Assembly (NCBI RefSeq): GCF_900635155.1
Contig: NZ_LR134002.1
Coordinates: forward strand, 1,178,001-1,242,000
Direction of reading: 5' to 3'
Length of the DNA stretch: 64,000 nt
Source of the DNA: Streptococcus sanguinis
GTDB taxonomy: Bacteria > Bacillota > Bacilli > Lactobacillales > Streptococcaceae
The translations under genes were made by a program, and so were the position numbers. Position 1 is the stretch's first letter. The number at the start of each line of letters is the position of its first letter. The notes under the pieces are model-generated. The model saw only the letters and a list, made by a program, of their open reading frames with translations, did not search any database and was not told the origin of the DNA. Positions 55,421-64,000 of the stretch are shown one piece after another.

Positions 55421-55789
55421 TTATTTAAGAGTAACTGAAGCACCAGCTTCTTCCAATTTAGCTTTAAGTTCTTCAGCTTCTGCTGCAGCAACGCCTTCTT
55501 TGATAACGTTTGGTGCACCATCAACGAGTTCTTTAGCTTCTTTAAGGCCAAGACCAGTGATTTCACGTACAACTTTGATAACGCCGACTTTCTTGTCACC
55601 AGCTGCAGTCAATTCAACGTCAAATGAATCTTTAGCAGCGGCAGCTTCACCAGCACCAGCAGCAGCTACAGCTACAGGAGCAGCTGCAGTTACACCAAAT
55701 TCTTCTTCGATAGCTTTTACAAGGTCGTTCAATTCAAGGATTGAAGCTTCTTTAATTTCAGCAATAATGTTTTCAATGTTCAATGCCAT
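55421..55789 (-). CDS. rplL: Ribosomal protein L7/L12
   Basis: Acidic stalk protein that recruits translation GTPases; four or six copies per ribosome. Starts [17 protein letters not shown] at 55789 after GGAGGAAATAACA; an upstream ATG-type reading from 55804 would include this site. N-terminal dimer domain, Ala/Gly-rich hinge and C-terminal domain with [20 protein letters not shown] (seen as [13 protein letters not shown]). 122 residues, normal. Confidence 0.97.
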   Translation of the reverse strand: MALNIENIIAEIKEASILELNDLVKAIEEEFGVTAAAPVAVAAAGAGEAAAAKDSFDVELTAAGDKKVGVIKVVREITGLGLKEAKELVDGAPNVIKEGVAAAEAEELKAKLEEAGASVTLK

Positions 55790-55838
55790 TGTTATTTCCT
55801 CCAAATAAGTTTTAAATTTATAATATTTTTTTCGTAGC

Positions 55839-55859
55839 TAAGCTACGCTGCGTAGCTTA
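55839..55859 (-). other. Intercistronic hairpin rplJ-rplL
   Basis: TAAGCTACG-CTG-CGTAGCTTA, perfect 9-bp stem beginning at the rplJ stop codon, followed on the minus strand by an A-run rather than T-run. A processing or partial attenuation site is likelier than a terminator; it could help set the high L12:L10 ratio. Confidence 0.6.
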
Positions 55860-55862
55860 AAA

Positions 55863-56363
55863 TTAAGCTGCGTCTTCTTTGTTTTCTGCAACTGCTTTGA
55901 CAGCAAGTGCAACGTTGCGAACAGGCGCTTGAAGTACAGAAAGGAGCATAGAAAGAAGTCCTTCGCGGTTTGGAAGAGTTGCAAGTGCAAGAATCTCTTC
56001 TTTTGATGCGACAGCGCCTTCGATTGCACCACCTTTGATTTCAAGTGCTTCAGCGTTCTTAGCAAAGTCGTTCAAGATTTTCGCTGGAGCAACAACATCT
56101 TCGTTAGAAAATGCTACTGCAGATGGTCCAACAAAAACAGATGCCAAGTCTTCAAGTCCAGCTTTTTCAGCTGCACGACGCAAGATTGAGTTTTTGATAA
56201 CTTTGTACTCAACTTCGCTTCCACGAAGCTCACGACGAAGAACGGTATCTTGCTCAACAGTCAAACCACGAGCGTCGACAACGACGATAGATGCAGCAGC
56301 TTTCATTTTTTCAGCAACTGCGTCAACCAGTTCCGCTTTTTTAGCAATAATAGCTTCACTCAT
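55863..56363 (-). CDS. rplJ: Ribosomal protein L10
   Basis: Base of the ribosomal stalk; binds 23S rRNA and the L12 dimers and autoregulates its own mRNA by the leader upstream. 166 residues with [19 protein letters not shown] start and [17 protein letters not shown]. Precedes rplL by 73 bp. Confidence 0.97.
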   Translation of the reverse strand: MSEAIIAKKAELVDAVAEKMKAAASIVVVDARGLTVEQDTVLRRELRGSEVEYKVIKNSILRRAAEKAGLEDLASVFVGPSAVAFSNEDVVAPAKILNDFAKNAEALEIKGGAIEGAVASKEEILALATLPNREGLLSMLLSVLQAPVRNVALAVKAVAENKEDAA

Positions 56364-56399
56364 TTAGTGTTTCACCTCCGTAATTATTTTGCTTGGGGA

Positions 56400-56530
56400 T
56401 TTTTCCAAAAGAAAAACGCGCCCAAACCTAGACACGAAAGTACAATACGCTTCTTTTTACATGATACGTTTTGTCCTCGGTAGGATCTTTATGAGTCGAG
56501 CTCCCCTACTGTCTTAGGCAGTTTTTTCAA
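56400..56530 (-). ncRNA. L10 leader (rplJ 5' regulatory RNA)
   Basis: Long structured leader of rplJ mRNA bound by the L10-L12 complex to repress translation. On the minus strand it begins about 10 nt after the -10 box and contains AAGACAGTAGGGGAGCTCG (56497-56515 region) and CCTACCGAGGAC, which pair as in the L10 leader family, then a GCGTATTG...AATACGC-like arm and the GCGCG stem. Boundaries are approximate. Confidence 0.75.
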
Positions 56531-56540
56531 ACCATTGATA

Positions 56541-56569
56541 ATTATAGCAAAAGAAAAAAAAGATTGCAA
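56541..56569 (-). promoter_or_regulatory. rplJ promoter
   Basis: -35 TTGCAA (56564-56569), 17 bp, -10 TATAAT (56541-56546) preceded by TGC: a strong promoter, as expected. Confidence 0.85.
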
Positions 56570-56646
56570 GCTTTTTATACAATCTTTTAAAAATTAGTCA
56601 TTATTTTCTGCAAATCTCTTACTTGACTAATATCTACTTCTTTCCC

Positions 56647-57276
56647 TTAGTCGTATGTTTCGAGTTCAATATAATCAAAGTTCTCTCTTATATAATCAAA
56701 TAAGGCGTCTTTATGAGCTTTCTGATTCATTCCAATAAACTTTCGCAACTCATCTGTCCGGAGTTCAGATTCACTGCCATCAAGGTACCATGCAGAAAAA
56801 TGAACTCGTCTTACCTCACGAAAACGGGAAAGACGAAAAACAGACGCCTTCATAAATGCACCTATCTTAGAACATTCTGGTAGGTAGGCAATATCAAATG
56901 TCCTGTAACAAATGAGATGATCGCCATAAACCAAAACTTGCAAATCTTTGTCAAGGTAGTCCGCATCGTTGAGATAGTCCCAGCTATCTTCAAGCTCAGG
57001 GTAACAACCTCTCAATTCCTGAATATTGCTGTTTAACAGAAGATTATTTTTTATCATTCTATAGATAGACTCGACTAAACTCATATGGATCCAAATAAAG
57101 AAAAGAATAAACATAAAATTATCACGAATCATATCTAGCCAAAATGATAATCCTTCTTTTAATGTATAATAAATAAAACTACACGAATATAAACCAAAGA
57201 AGATAGCACTTATTACTGGACCAATCATCATCAAAATTCTAGCTCTAAGCGGCGAAAACTCAAATCTTTTTCCCAC
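56647..57276 (-). CDS. Hypothetical membrane protein, two N-terminal TM segments
   Basis: 209 residues. Two or three membrane segments in the first 75 residues (GPVISAIFFGLYSCSFIYYT and NFMFILFFIWIHMSLVE), then a soluble domain (~85-209) with acidic and aromatic residues and no motif I recognise. SCYPELEDSWDYL and FDIAYLPECSKIG are notable but not diagnostic. The start follows GAGGAACTGAGGGAAGTG. It is on the strand and next to another small membrane protein gene; function unknown. Confidence 0.6.
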   Translation of the reverse strand: MGKRFEFSPLRARILMMIGPVISAIFFGLYSCSFIYYTLKEGLSFWLDMIRDNFMFILFFIWIHMSLVESIYRMIKNNLLLNSNIQELRGCYPELEDSWDYLNDADYLDKDLQVLVYGDHLICYRTFDIAYLPECSKIGAFMKASVFRLSRFREVRRVHFSAWYLDGSESELRTDELRKFIGMNQKAHKDALFDYIRENFDYIELETYD

Positions 57277-57382
57277 TTCCCTCAGTTCCTCCTAAACTCA
57301 ATTCTTTATCTCCTTTTATATCGCATCCCCCCTCTTGTGTATTTAACTTTGTTTATCATAGAAAAAATTTATTTCAGTAGTT

Positions 57383-57724
57383 TTATGACATATTAGGAAA
57401 AGTCTTCTTAAGCAGATTTCTGCTTTCTTCATCGGCAGGCAGCCATCCGTCATTGAAAACACGATCTTTTATCCAAAAACGATTATAGAAAAAAGTCCAA
57501 AAGAAATTAAAGGCTGTTCCAATTGGCTTTAACAAATCTTCTGGAATGAAAAGCACAGCAATAACAAGCAAAGCGCAGAAAGAACCTAAAATAATACCAA
57601 AGTATTTCCAGTCCTTTCGAAAAAGCGGGACAAAAAAACTAAATAGTAACGTTGTAATAGAGTAGGATGGTGACAAGGTTTTAACTTTGCTTCCATCTGG
57701 TGACTGAATAGTGATCTTATTCAT
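57383..57724 (-). CDS. Hypothetical small membrane protein (DUF2628-like)
   Basis: 113 residues: a short cytoplasmic start with KITIQSPDGSKVKTLSPSYS, a membrane-associated stretch ITTLLFSFFVPLFRKDWKYF and a full TM (GIILGSFCALLVIAVLF), then a polar C-terminus. The F-P-x-F-R-x-D-W-K-Y segment resembles DUF2628 proteins, which is a weak assignment. AAAGGAGATGTT precedes ATG 57724. No function can be given. The ~210 bp upstream to the formate-channel terminator shows no other feature. Confidence 0.6.
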   Translation of the reverse strand: MNKITIQSPDGSKVKTLSPSYSITTLLFSFFVPLFRKDWKYFGIILGSFCALLVIAVLFIPEDLLKPIGTAFNFFWTFFYNRFWIKDRVFNDGWLPADEESRNLLKKTFPNMS

Positions 57725-57933
57725 AACATCTCCTTTTGATTACATAATATACCAAATTAATTTAACAAACTTCGATAAATCTGTCAACTGTTTTGCTTAG
57801 ATATTAGAGATTGAAAGTCAATGAACATTAAAAAGAGACTAGAAAGTTAGTCAAAGATCGTACTAGAGAACTGAATGGAATTGACTTCTTTGTTTGAATT
57901 AGACCTTTAAAGTGTGAAATTTAAATGTTTTTT

Positions 57934-57959
57934 CAAAAAAATACAGCCCTAAGGCTGCA
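57934..57959 (-). terminator. Terminator of the formate/nitrite channel gene
   Basis: TACAGCC (57942-57948) and GGCTGCA (57953-57959), with TTTTTTT on the minus strand, directly after the stop at 57962. Confidence 0.8.
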
Positions 57960-57961
57960 TT

Positions 57962-58759
57962 TTAATCCACGTAATTTTCTTCCTTTTTATTAAACCAAGC
58001 GTATGGCAAACCTATGAGTAGGCCACCACCGATGAGATTACCGATAAAGGTTACGCCCCAGTGGCGTAGGATATTTCCAATACCAAAATTTTGCACTTCC
58101 GCTGCTGCTGAGCTAAATTTCACGATAGCAAAGGAAGCAAAGTTGGCTGCCAAGTGTTCGTTAGTCAGGAATACAAACATATAAATGGCTGATATAACTA
58201 AGAAGAGCTTAGCTGTACTATCCTTGACCAAAACAAAGGAAAGAATAGCAATATTAACAAAGATATTGGCTAACACTCCCTCGAGCAGAATCAGCTCATT
58301 AGATCGAGCAAGCTTCATCTGTACAACACCAGAAATGAAACTATCTTTGCTAAGCCCTGCGTAAGCAGCCGAGTTAGCAAAGAGCCAGCCGGCAATCAAA
58401 GCTCCAATCAGATTGAAAAAGGTACAATAAAGCAAAATCATCAAAGCCTTTTTCCAGTCAATCTTCTTCAAAAAGGTACCAGCAGTCAGAAACATCATAT
58501 TGGAAGTCACCAACTCTGCATTTAGAAAGACAATGTAAGCCAATCCCCAAGCAAAGATGAAAGGAAAGAGAAAACGCCCAGTTCCTGGAACGATCTTATT
58601 CGTCAAATCAGCCGCAATAGCTCCAGCACCAGTACTAAAGGTTAGGAAAGCTCCAGCAAAGATGGAACGAACAGCGTACTTGGCCTTGCTTGTATCAAAC
58701 AAAGCTTCTTTCTTGTGGCAAGCTGCTTCAATTTTAGGGATAAATGTCGATTCAGGCAT
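57962..58759 (-). CDS. Formate/nitrite transporter family channel (FocA/NirC-like)
   Basis: Pentameric channel for small monovalent anions. 265 residues with six membrane helices. Family features: AGAFLTFSTGAGAIA (first signature region), LVTSNMMFLTAG (conserved xTSNM), and the pore histidine region TNEHLAANFASF. In fermentative streptococci it most likely moves formate made by pyruvate formate-lyase. A cre-like site upstream fits that. Confidence 0.88.
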   Translation of the reverse strand: MPESTFIPKIEAACHKKEALFDTSKAKYAVRSIFAGAFLTFSTGAGAIAADLTNKIVPGTGRFLFPFIFAWGLAYIVFLNAELVTSNMMFLTAGTFLKKIDWKKALMILLYCTFFNLIGALIAGWLFANSAAYAGLSKDSFISGVVQMKLARSNELILLEGVLANIFVNIAILSFVLVKDSTAKLFLVISAIYMFVFLTNEHLAANFASFAIVKFSSAAAEVQNFGIGNILRHWGVTFIGNLIGGGLLIGLPYAWFNKKEENYVD

Positions 58760-58791
58760 AAAAATTTCTCCTATTAATTTAAACTATGTAT

Positions 58792-58829
58792 AGTATATCA
58801 CAAAGTTCTTGCTTTTGATAGCGTTTTCG
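58792..58829 (-). promoter_or_regulatory. Formate channel promoter with upstream cre-like site
   Basis: Extended -10 TGA-TATACT (-10 at 58792-58797) about 33 bp before the ATG. CGAAAACGCTATCA (58816-58829, minus strand) matches cre at 13 of 14 positions and sits in and just upstream of the -35 region. Confidence 0.6.
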
Positions 58830-58852
58830 AGAACCTTTTTGAATTTTCTAAA

Positions 58853-58882
58853 AAAGGATTGAAAATTTATTTTCAACCCTTT
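58853..58882 (-). terminator. Terminator overlapping the end of mmuM
   Basis: AAAGGATTGAAAA (58853-58865) and TTTTCAACCCTTT (58870-58882), 13-bp stem with one G-U pair, 4-nt loop, T5 on the minus strand. The mmuM stop codon is inside the stem. Confidence 0.85.
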
Positions 58883-59820
58883 AATCCTTTGGCTAACTGA
58901 GCAATATCTTCTGGCCGTGTTCGACAGCAACCACCAAAAAGCTGCACTCCTTGATTTTGCCAAAGTTTGCTATTTTCCAGCAAGCTCCGCTCCCGCTCTG
59001 GATCGTCATGCCAAGTCTTGGTCAAGCCATTATAAGTTTCGCCAGAATTTGGATAGGTCAGAAAAGGTTTGTTGCACACTTGTCCAAGCCTATCTAATAA
59101 TGGAGCAATTAAATGTGGAGCTGTACAGTTAAAACCAACTGCCAGGACTTGTGGGCTTTCTTGAGCCAAGTTTCCTAATTCCTGAATCTTAGTGCCATCT
59201 GATATAGCATTCTCCGACTGGGCAACAAAGGACAAATAAGCCTCAGCCTGCGGAAATTCCTCAGCTAAAAGTCGGAGGATTGCTACTACTTCTGATCCAT
59301 TTGGAATGGTTTCAATAGCCAATAAATCACAGCCTGCTTCTAACAAAGCTTGGATACGCGGACGGTGAAAATCTCGAAACTCTTCTTCACTCAGCTGGTA
59401 GTTTCCCGTATACTCGGAACCATCAGCTAAATAAGCAGCATAAGGCCCTACTGAGCCTGCAACCAGAGGATAGGGCCGCTGCTTTTGCTCTTCCGGAGAT
59501 AATGCTTGCCAGACATTTTCGATTGCCTTTTGTGCTAAGAAGACGGTCTCTTTTAAAAGATCATAACCCTTTTCAGGAGTTAGTCCTGTCTCTATAAATG
59601 CTGGAATACTAGCCTGATAACTGGACGTAGTGATGATGTCACTGCCAGCTCTCACATAGCTTTCATGCACATTTTGAATAATCTGAGGCTGGTCTAATAG
59701 GTATTGAGCGGACCAAAGCTTACCAGATACATCATAACCACGGCTTTCCAACTCTGTACCTAAGGCTCCATCTAAAATAATAATTTCTTGCTTGTCAAGC
59801 AAATCTTTAAATTTTCCCAT
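58873..59820 (-). CDS. mmuM: Homocysteine S-methyltransferase
   Basis: Zinc enzyme that makes methionine from homocysteine using S-methylmethionine (or SAM). 315 residues. Zinc ligands: Cys in AVGFNCTAP and the pair in FGGCCRTRPED near the C-terminus. The N-terminal LDGALGTELESRG is the usual start of the barrel. The partner permease mmuP is not adjacent. The start is ATG 59820 with AGGAGTATTTC upstream. Confidence 0.92.
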   Translation of the reverse strand: MGKFKDLLDKQEIIILDGALGTELESRGYDVSGKLWSAQYLLDQPQIIQNVHESYVRAGSDIITTSSYQASIPAFIETGLTPEKGYDLLKETVFLAQKAIENVWQALSPEEQKQRPYPLVAGSVGPYAAYLADGSEYTGNYQLSEEEFRDFHRPRIQALLEAGCDLLAIETIPNGSEVVAILRLLAEEFPQAEAYLSFVAQSENAISDGTKIQELGNLAQESPQVLAVGFNCTAPHLIAPLLDRLGQVCNKPFLTYPNSGETYNGLTKTWHDDPERERSLLENSKLWQNQGVQLFGGCCRTRPEDIAQLAKGLKG

Positions 59821-59850
59821 GAAATACTCCTAAAATCTACGATTAAACAT

Positions 59851-59873
59851 AAAAAGAGGTCTCCCTCTTTTTT
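59851..59873 (-). terminator. Terminator of the GH73 gene
   Basis: AAAGAGG (59853-59859) and CCTCTTT (59864-59870), T5 following on the minus strand; between the GH73 stop and mmuM. Confidence 0.7.
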
Positions 59874-59883
59874 GTTGTCTTTA

Positions 59884-60582
59884 TTAAAATCTATTCGCCC
59901 AAGCAGTATCGACGTCCAAGATATCTTGAGTAGTGTATTGCTGACGATAAGGATTGTAAACGATATAGCCAGCACCAGACTCATAGAGTGGTGAATCAAA
60001 GCGAGTCAGATCGTATTTTTCAATAATATAATTCAATTTAGCATTATAGCTAGTATCTGTCGCATAGACACCAGTCAGGGCGGCTGTTGCATCCTGATAG
60101 GTTGGTGCATTACTCTTCCATGCGCCTGCAAAATGCCCCTGTTTGAGAACCGCAACATAGTCTTGCAGAGACTCTACATAGCTAGGATATGAACGGAAGC
60201 TATCGTTGATGGTATAAGCATTTCCCTCTCCATCATCTTCCCAAGTCTCCATATTAGCAGACTGACCGTCATAGTGACCTTTGATACCGAAAAGGTTATA
60301 ATGAGGTTCACCAGACAGACCAGACTGTCCTGAACCACTTTCCAAAATGGCCTGTGCAATCATAACAGAGGCATAAAGATCATTATCCTGTCCCAACTGA
60401 CGCGCTGGCTCACCGATTTGTGAAATGAAATAGTCTGTCTGATTCATAGGCTGCTGGTCGCTATTATTGGCACTAGCAGGATTAATATGCTTTGCCAAGA
60501 TGAAACCAACAGCAATCGTTGTTGTCATGATGAATAAAGCTGAAAGGATTCTCTTACCTTTTTTTGAAATTCTCTTTTTCAC
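59884..60582 (-). CDS. GH73 N-acetylglucosaminidase, membrane-anchored
   Basis: Peptidoglycan hydrolase of 232 residues. N-terminal basic segment and signal/anchor (LSALFIMTTTIAVGFILA), then a Mannosyl-glycoprotein endo-beta-N-acetylglucosaminidase (GH73/FlgJ-like) domain. Catalytic Glu is in MIAQAILESGSGQSGL, followed by NLFGIKGHYDG and ATDTSYNAKLNYIIEKYDL, all family-typical. No cell-wall-binding repeats. Acts outside, in wall turnover or daughter cell separation, as LytG-type enzymes do. Confidence 0.88.
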   Translation of the reverse strand: MKKRISKKGKRILSALFIMTTTIAVGFILAKHINPASANNSDQQPMNQTDYFISQIGEPARQLGQDNDLYASVMIAQAILESGSGQSGLSGEPHYNLFGIKGHYDGQSANMETWEDDGEGNAYTINDSFRSYPSYVESLQDYVAVLKQGHFAGAWKSNAPTYQDATAALTGVYATDTSYNAKLNYIIEKYDLTRFDSPLYESGAGYIVYNPYRQQYTTQDILDVDTAWANRF

Positions 60583-60687
60583 AGCACTTCTCCTGAATAA
60601 GATGTTAATGATACCATTGTAACATACTAAAGATTAAAAAAACACTATTGATAATTTACAAGTATATGACATTTTTCGTTTTATTTC

Positions 60688-60718
60688 AAAAAAACCAACT
60701 AGAGAAAGAGTTGGTTTT
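60688..60718 (-). terminator. Terminator of clpX-engB
   Basis: AAAACCAACT (60691-60700) and AGTTGGTTTT (60709-60718) form a 10-bp stem with an 8-nt loop, T7 on the minus strand, 12 bp after engB. Confidence 0.85.
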
Positions 60719-60729
60719 AATTCGTATTA

Positions 60730-61317
60730 TTAAATTTTTGACAAAATCGCGTCCCAAGCAGCATCTAAGCCATCCTTGGTGACAGAGGAAAAAAGAATGA
60801 AATCATCATTTTTGTCAAAGTCCAGCTTTTTCTTAGTAGCTGACTCGTGCTTATTCCATTTTCCGCGAGGAACTTTATCAGCTTTGGTTGCAACTAAAAT
60901 GACTGGAATGTCATAATATTTCAGAAATTCATACATCTGCACATCATCTGCACTAGGATCGTGCCGAAGATCGACAAGGCTGACAACCGCTCTGAGATTT
61001 TCACGATTGGTCAGATACTCCTCAATCATCCGGCCCCATTTTTCACGTTCTTTTTTGGAAACACGGGCATAGCCATAACCTGGCACATCGACAAAACGCA
61101 GCTTGTCATCAATGTTGAAAAAGTTTAGCAGCTGCGTTTTTCCAGGTTTTCCTGACGTTCGCGCTAAATTTTTGCGATTGAGAAGTGTATTGATGAAGCT
61201 GGACTTTCCGACATTTGATCGGCCAGCTAAGGCAATCTCTGGAATATCATCTTGAGGGTAGTGCGATTTATTTGCTGCACTCAGCAAAATCTCAGCATTG
61301 TGTGTGTTGATTTCCAT
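60730..61317 (-). CDS. ysxC: Ribosome biogenesis GTPase EngB/YsxC
   Basis: Essential GTPase for 50S assembly. 195 residues with G1 [14 protein letters not shown]3 [10 protein letters not shown] and G4 TKADK. Start [15 protein letters not shown] at 61317. It follows clpX by 10 bp, the conserved Firmicute clpX-engB pair. Confidence 0.96.
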   Translation of the reverse strand: MEINTHNAEILLSAANKSHYPQDDIPEIALAGRSNVGKSSFINTLLNRKNLARTSGKPGKTQLLNFFNIDDKLRFVDVPGYGYARVSKKEREKWGRMIEEYLTNRENLRAVVSLVDLRHDPSADDVQMYEFLKYYDIPVILVATKADKVPRGKWNKHESATKKKLDFDKNDDFILFSSVTKDGLDAAWDAILSKI

Positions 61318-61327
61318 AGGTACCTCG

Positions 61328-62557
61328 TTAGGCAGTCTCTAGAATAGGCTTGTCTGTTCCATCTACTGCTTCTTTGGTAATGCGGACAAGTTTGACATTT
61401 TCCTGACTTGGAACTTCAAACATGACATCCATCATAGTTTCTTCGATGATTGATCTAAGACCGCGTGCACCGGTTTTACGTTCAATCGCTTTATTGGCAA
61501 TCTCCTGCAAAGCATCTTCGTCAAATTCAAGCTTAACATCATCATAAGATAGAAGCGCCTGATACTGCTTAATAAGGGCGTTTCTAGGCTCTTTCAAAAT
61601 CCGAACCAAATCATCAACTGTCAGTTGCTCCAGAGCAGCAAAAACAGGCAAACGACCAATCAACTCAGGGATAATTCCAAACTTTTGAACGTCTTCTGAG
61701 ATAATTTCCTGCATATAGGACCCATCTTCGTCAATCGCCCGGTTATTCTGACCGAAACCAATGATTTTCTCACCCAGACGCTGTTTGACGATTTCTTCGA
61801 TACCGTCAAAAGCACCGCCAACAATGAAGAGAATATTCTTGGTATCAACCTGAATCATTTCCTGCTGCGGATGCTTGCGTCCACCTTGCGGCGGTACACT
61901 AGCTACTGTTCCTTCGATAATCTTCAAGAGAGCTTGCTGAACTCCTTCACCCGAAACATCACGAGTAATTGAGACATTCTCACCTTTCTTGGCAATTTTA
62001 TCAATCTCATCGACATAGATAATGCCGCGTTCTGCACGCTCAATATTAAAGTCAGCAGCCTGCAAAAGCTTGAGGAGGATATTTTCCACATCTTCACCGA
62101 CATAACCAGCTTCAGTCAAAGCTGTTGCGTCCGCAATGGCGAAAGGCACATTGAGGCTGCGAGCCAGAGTCTGCGCCAGGAAGGTCTTACCTGACCCGGT
62201 CGGACCAATCATCAAAATATTTGACTTTTGCAGTTCCACATCTTCTTCTTCACGGCTGTCGTGATAGTTAATACGCTTGTAGTGATTATAGACCGCTACC
62301 GCTAAGGCACGCTTAGCTCGGTCTTGCCCGATAACATAGTGGTTCAAGATATTCAGCAGCTCCTGAGGTTTTGGCACCTCAGACAAATCTGCCAGCACTT
62401 CCTCAGCTAGCTCTTCACGGATGATTTCCTGCGCCAGTTCCACACATTCATTACAGATAAAGGCATTGTTACCAGCGATAATCTTCTGCACCTCATCTTG
62501 GTTCTTCCCACAGAAAGAACAAAAAACCATCATATCATCATTACGACTTGTAGGCAT
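61328..62557 (-). CDS. clpX: ClpX, ATP-dependent Clp protease ATPase subunit
   Basis: Unfoldase feeding the ClpP protease. 409 residues: N-terminal zinc-binding domain with FCSFCGKNQ and [10 protein letters not shown], Walker [12 protein letters not shown], Walker [10 protein letters not shown], and the ClpP-binding loop [21 protein letters not shown] is the C-terminal sensor 2 region. Sits between a small gene and engB. Confidence 0.97.
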   Translation of the reverse strand: MPTSRNDDMMVFCSFCGKNQDEVQKIIAGNNAFICNECVELAQEIIREELAEEVLADLSEVPKPQELLNILNHYVIGQDRAKRALAVAVYNHYKRINYHDSREEEDVELQKSNILMIGPTGSGKTFLAQTLARSLNVPFAIADATALTEAGYVGEDVENILLKLLQAADFNIERAERGIIYVDEIDKIAKKGENVSITRDVSGEGVQQALLKIIEGTVASVPPQGGRKHPQQEMIQVDTKNILFIVGGAFDGIEEIVKQRLGEKIIGFGQNNRAIDEDGSYMQEIISEDVQKFGIIPELIGRLPVFAALEQLTVDDLVRILKEPRNALIKQYQALLSYDDVKLEFDEDALQEIANKAIERKTGARGLRSIIEETMMDVMFEVPSQENVKLVRITKEAVDGTDKPILETA

Positions 62558-62608
62558 TGTTTACTCCAATTCTAAAATTCTAAATCTATTTATTTTCTTT
62601 CGTACATG

Positions 62609-62779
62609 TTAAAAAAGTGTCATATAAAAAGCATGAATGGAATTTACAAGATTTGTAAAAGCATTCAACAAAAATAAAGCCGCCAGTCCAAACCGCTTTT
62701 TCCGAAAGGTTTGAACGGCACAAATAAGGCAAATGACACATAAAAAGGCCGTAAAAAAACCAAAAATACTACGTTCCAT
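62609..62779 (-). CDS. Small hydrophobic protein between dfrA and clpX
   Basis: A 56-residue reading frame: starts MERSIFGFFTAFLCVICLICAV, then the basic turn FRKKRFGL and a second hydrophobic stretch ending FYMTLF. Predicted two short membrane segments. The ATG at 62779 is 2 bp after the dfrA stop and the ribosome binding site GGAAGGA lies inside the dfrA end, so coupling is likely. Streptococci often have a small ORF in this place between dfr and clpX. Function unknown. Confidence 0.7.
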   Translation of the reverse strand: MERSIFGFFTAFLCVICLICAVQTFRKKRFGLAALFLLNAFTNLVNSIHAFYMTLF

Positions 62780-62781
62780 TC

Positions 62782-63294
62782 TTACGAGTCCTTCCTTTGG
62801 TATCTTTTTATAGTGAAATCATAAGGATTCTTTTCATCTTTGGCATGAAATTCACTGCTAACTTCTTGATAAGGAGCCCAGTCAAATGTCTCAGGGAAAT
62901 AGGTATCTCCTTCAAGCTTAGCAGCAATCTGAGTCTGAATCAATTCTTCCAAATACGGCTCAAAAGCCCTGATAATCTGCGCTCCGCCGATAATATACAA
63001 GTTTCTATCCTGACTGTGGTACCAATCCAAGACATCTTCCACATTGCTGAACAGTAAGACATTTTCATTGTCAAATTGATAGTTCTTGTCCTTGCTCAAA
63101 ATCAGACTGATTCGATTTGGTAAAACGCGACGCTGCAAACCATCAAAGGTCACACGCCCCATCAAAATAGCATGTCCAGTCGTCGTTGCCTTAAAATGCT
63201 GCAATTCTGCCGGGAGATGCCAGGGCATGACCTTGTCTTTTCCAATCAGACCATCCTCTGCCTGAGCCCAAATGGCAATAATCTTCTTTGTCAT
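62782..63294 (-). CDS. dfrA: Dihydrofolate reductase
   Basis: Reduces dihydrofolate to THF with NADPH; target of trimethoprim. 170 residues with [24 protein letters not shown] (seen as [14 protein letters not shown]), [10 protein letters not shown] and the NADPH loop [14 protein letters not shown]. Next to thyA, its pathway partner that consumes methylene-THF and yields dihydrofolate. Start ATG 63294 after AAAGGAT. Confidence 0.96.
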   Translation of the reverse strand: MTKKIIAIWAQAEDGLIGKDKVMPWHLPAELQHFKATTTGHAILMGRVTFDGLQRRVLPNRISLILSKDKNYQFDNENVLLFSNVEDVLDWYHSQDRNLYIIGGAQIIRAFEPYLEELIQTQIAAKLEGDTYFPETFDWAPYQEVSSEFHAKDEKNPYDFTIKRYQRKDS

Positions 63295-63418
63295 CCTTTT
63301 ATCCTTTGTATTAGTAACTCTATTCTATCAAATTTGCTGTAAAAAGGCATGTTTAAAGTATGATTCAAGCAGAACTTTTGCAGAGGTTGGCAGTTTTCGC
63401 ATACACTTATCAAAATCG

Positions 63419-64000
63419 TTAAATAGCCAAATCGAACTTCAGCTGAGGTTTAACGGGATTATAGTCCAGCAAGTCAAAATCTTCTGCTTTGATATCAAAG
63501 AAATTGGTTCCATCCGGCACATTTAACACGAGCCTAGGGTAACAGTCGCTAGGTTCCCGACGCAATAGCTCCTCCGCCTGCTCGAACTGATTGTCATAGA
63601 TGTGCAAGTTATTGATAAAGTAAAAGAACTTGCCGACCTTCCAGCCGAAATGCTTGGCAATCATCATCTGCAGAGCCACATACTGCATAGCATTGATGTG
63701 GTGAGCAACTAACATATCATTTGAGCGCTGAGTCAGAGTCGCATCCAGATAAATGTCTCCATCTACACGCCGAACGTCAAACATGGTTTGAAAAGCGCAT
63801 GGAAGCAGGCCGTCACTCTCTTCAAAAGCTTCATAATCCCAGAGAGAGATGATATTGCGACGGTTCCAAGGATTGGCTTCCAACTGTTGGAGAATTTTAT
63901 TGATAATATTGTGCTTCTTGACAACAGCTCCGTAGCGCTGGCCAATGGTACCTGTATCGCCAACTTCCCAGTCATTCCAATAGTGAACATTATACTTGTC
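63419..64000 (-). CDS. thyA: Thymidylate synthase (C-terminal part, start outside window)
   Basis: Makes dTMP from dUMP and methylene-THF. The 193 residues present cover the catalytic Cys in [14 protein letters not shown], the dUMP phosphate-binding [18 protein letters not shown] (with the Firmicute variant AHHINAM), and the end [19 protein letters not shown]. The reading frame is open to the window edge; the canonical ATG lies beyond 64000. Forms a unit with dfrA, separated by ~124 bp. Confidence 0.95.
   Translation of the reverse strand, partial: DKYNVHYWNDWEVGDTGTIGQRYGAVVKKHNIINKILQQLEANPWNRRNIISLWDYEAFEESDGLLPCAFQTMFDVRRVDGDIYLDATLTQRSNDMLVAHHINAMQYVALQMMIAKHFGWKVGKFFYFINNLHIYDNQFEQAEELLRREPSDCYPRLVLNVPDGTNFFDIKAEDFDLLDYNPVKPQLKFDLAI

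Noticed and set aside
57725..57933. Transposase or insertion sequence remnant in the gap
   Set aside because: No inverted ends, no transposase-like frame; only AT-rich sequence with many stops.

Overview
The window looks like a chromosome segment of an oral mitis/sanguinis-group Streptococcus, most probably Streptococcus sanguinis. The evidence is the low-GC Firmicute codon use, the AGGAGG-type ribosome binding sites, the streptococcal gene strings thyA-dfrA-(small gene)-clpX-engB, tdk-prfA-prmC-sua5-glyA and ccdA-etrx-msrAB-RR-HK, and an M26 (IgA1 protease/Zmp) metalloprotease with about ten 20-residue repeats. Species is an inference. No rRNA, tRNA, CRISPR array, intact insertion sequence or prophage was seen. 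Most genes are on the minus strand.

Layout. 1-3.4 kb: translation and nucleotide housekeeping operon (tdk, prfA, prmC, sua5-like, 5' part of glyA). 3.5-7.1 kb: a tautomerase gene convergent with a cellobiose-type PTS operon (IIA, IIB, IIC, 6-phospho-beta-glucosidase). 7.4-11.5 kb, plus strand: a DUF3284 gene that looks leaderless, a GH20 hexosaminidase and a MATE exporter. 11.6-14.2 kb: a LevR-like PRD regulator with a decayed AAA+ domain. 14.4-19.2 kb: a 2-oxoacid (acetoin/pyruvate) dehydrogenase operon E3-E1alpha-E1beta-E2. 19.4-23.9 kb: an unusual Clp ATPase, a second MATE exporter and xpt. 23.9-28.6 kb: an iron-uptake/Tat operon (efeO-efeB-efeU-tatC-tatA) with a clear promoter and a 17-bp palindromic operator candidate. 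28.7-31.8 kb: a ClC antiporter and NADH oxidase, nox having a perfect CcpA site on its -35. 32-35 kb, plus strand: a cytoplasmic ApbE flavin transferase and two FMN-reductase-family proteins, the second carrying a tail with two copies of the ApbE target motif DATSGAS.

35.1-41.9 kb: two CcdA/thioredoxin-lipoprotein modules flank a YesM/YesN-type two-component system and MsrAB; the larger operon also encodes a methionine-rich lipoprotein. This reads as an extracytoplasmic methionine-oxidation defence and repair system. 42-49.1 kb: brnQ, an LtrA-family gene, a GNAT and a heterodimeric ABC exporter. 49.5-55.1 kb: the M26 protease. 55.4-56.6 kb: rplJ-rplL with an L10 leader. 56.6-64 kb: two small membrane proteins, a formate/nitrite channel, mmuM, a GH73 glucosaminidase, engB, clpX, an unannotated-size 56-residue gene, dfrA and the 3' part of thyA.

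Common themes are carbon control (cre-like sites at nox, the dehydrogenase operon, the formate channel and the protease gene), and redox chemistry suited to an H2O2-producing oral streptococcus: Nox, DyP peroxidase, MsrAB with its reductant chain, flavin transfer. The most novel candidates are the ApbE plus double-flavinylation-tail reductase and the Met-rich lipoprotein within the MsrAB operon.
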